Assembly (NCBI RefSeq): GCF_004117835.1
Contig: NZ_SDSC01000002.1
Coordinates: 1-64,000 of the forward strand
Reading direction: 5' to 3'
From: Macrococcus sp. DPC7161
Lineage (GTDB): Bacteria > Bacillota > Bacilli > Staphylococcales > Staphylococcaceae
Length of the DNA stretch: 64,000 nt
Both the position numbers and the translations under genes were made by a program. Below are positions 63,568-64,000 of this stretch, one piece after another. The notes under the pieces were generated by a model. The model was not told the DNA's origin and ran no database searches. It worked only from the letters and a program-made list of their open reading frames with translations. Position 1 is the first letter of the stretch, and each line of letters starts with the position of its first letter.

Positions 63568-64000
63568 TTATATTTCACTATTTTTAAAAGAATAGATAAT
63601 CGCAATTAAAGCTAAAAATACAATCGCTGCACCAACAATGGTCAACATTTGTATAGAAACTCCACTGGCAATAATCATCCCACCAATCATCGATCCTAAC
63701 GCCATACCAAATTGAGTAGATGATGTGCTAAAGGTTTGATTAAATCCTGCACTATTTTTATTAATAAGTATTAAACGTGTTTGTGTTGGTGCGTTTAATG
63801 CCCAACCTAACATACCAAATCCAATCATACTAATAACGAGTAATATCAATATATGATGTGTCACTATAAAAGATAACATCACAAATACATAAATGGTTAA
63901 TAGGCTGATCATCGTCTTTTGAATGCCTAATCTTTCTACAAAAGTACTACCTAGCGCACTACCCAATATACCACTCACACCAAAAGTTAAATACAATAAA
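63568..64000 (-). CDS. MFS transporter, C-terminal part (continues beyond the window)
   Basis: The last ~144 residues of an MFS permease; the gene starts beyond base 64000. Five helices are visible with the YdhP/AraJ-like wording GILGSALGSTFVERLGIQKTM, NAPTQTRLILI and FNQTFSTSSTQFGMALGSMIGGMIIASG. Typical of sugar-efflux or chloramphenicol-type exporters. The stop at 63568 lies 118 bases before the VOC pseudogene start, on the same strand. Confidence 0.85.
   Translation of the reverse strand, partial: LLYLTFGVSGILGSALGSTFVERLGIQKTMISLLTIYVFVMLSFIVTHHILILLVISMIGFGMLGWALNAPTQTRLILINKNSAGFNQTFSTSSTQFGMALGSMIGGMIIASGVSIQMLTIVGAAIVFLALIAIIYSFKNSEI

Noticed and set aside
63324-63605. A separate 93-residue gene
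   Set aside because: The frame before ATG 63449 has no homology-like features and overlaps the MFS end. The part after it is the first half of the amber-broken VOC gene.

Overview
The window comes from a low-GC Firmicute and almost certainly from the genus Staphylococcus. The evidence is the 5' end of a staphylococcal-type 16S rRNA gene, the lytSR-lrgAB block, an FmhA-type FemABX protein, the CstR persulfide regulator, the dnaX-YbaB-recR block and staphylococcal-style hairpin repeats between genes. I cannot name the species. I see no prophage, transposase, CRISPR array or resistance island, so this reads as ordinary chromosome rich in metabolic, transport and cell-wall genes.

Left part (1-17 kb). 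A ribosomal operon reads leftward from twin promoters. Next come a patatin-like lipase, a large secreted protein and a phosphonate/phosphite ABC transporter (phnDCEE). The block recR, YbaB and dnaX, the SRP RNA gene and the trehalose genes treR, treC and treP follow, all leftward. The treP promoter carries TreR-like and CcpA-like sites. A set for murein-peptide breakdown follows: a cytoplasmic beta-lactamase-fold hydrolase, an NlpC/P60 peptidase and a dipeptide epimerase. It ends beside a tRNA-Ser(UGA).

Middle part (17-40 kb). This holds an additional type I signal peptidase, a PepSY membrane protein with an exact 45-bp internal duplication, a YibE/F pair, a TerC protein under a yybP-ykoY (manganese) riboswitch and a large YhgE/Pip membrane protein. 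Next come lytSR with lrgAB (control of murein hydrolase activity), fmhA, two tandem SgrR-type regulators, an Old Yellow Enzyme and an azoreductase. A clear SAM-I riboswitch lies in front of an unknown 59-residue ORF that precedes the Old Yellow Enzyme gene. This is the most unusual arrangement in the window.

Right part (39-64 kb). This holds an ABC-2 exporter with a membrane-anchored DUF6583-like partner, an MFS transporter, and a four-domain CoA-disulfide-reductase/rhodanese/TusA/DsrE fusion divergent from cstR. Three matching operators lie between the last two. It continues with a DUF819 membrane protein, small enzymes (YdeI, DUF418, GNAT, NUDIX), a secreted CAP-domain protein and an ORF-free AT-rich stretch bounded by terminators. 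Then come a TPP-riboswitch-controlled ykoEDC thiamine-precursor transporter, a formate/nitrite channel with a Rex-like site, an amino-acid permease, a DUF485/acetate symporter pair with a catabolite site, a VOC-family gene broken by an in-frame amber codon, and a partial MFS transporter.

Start codons were moved from the longest reading frame where a ribosome binding site clearly pointed to an internal start; these cases are stated.
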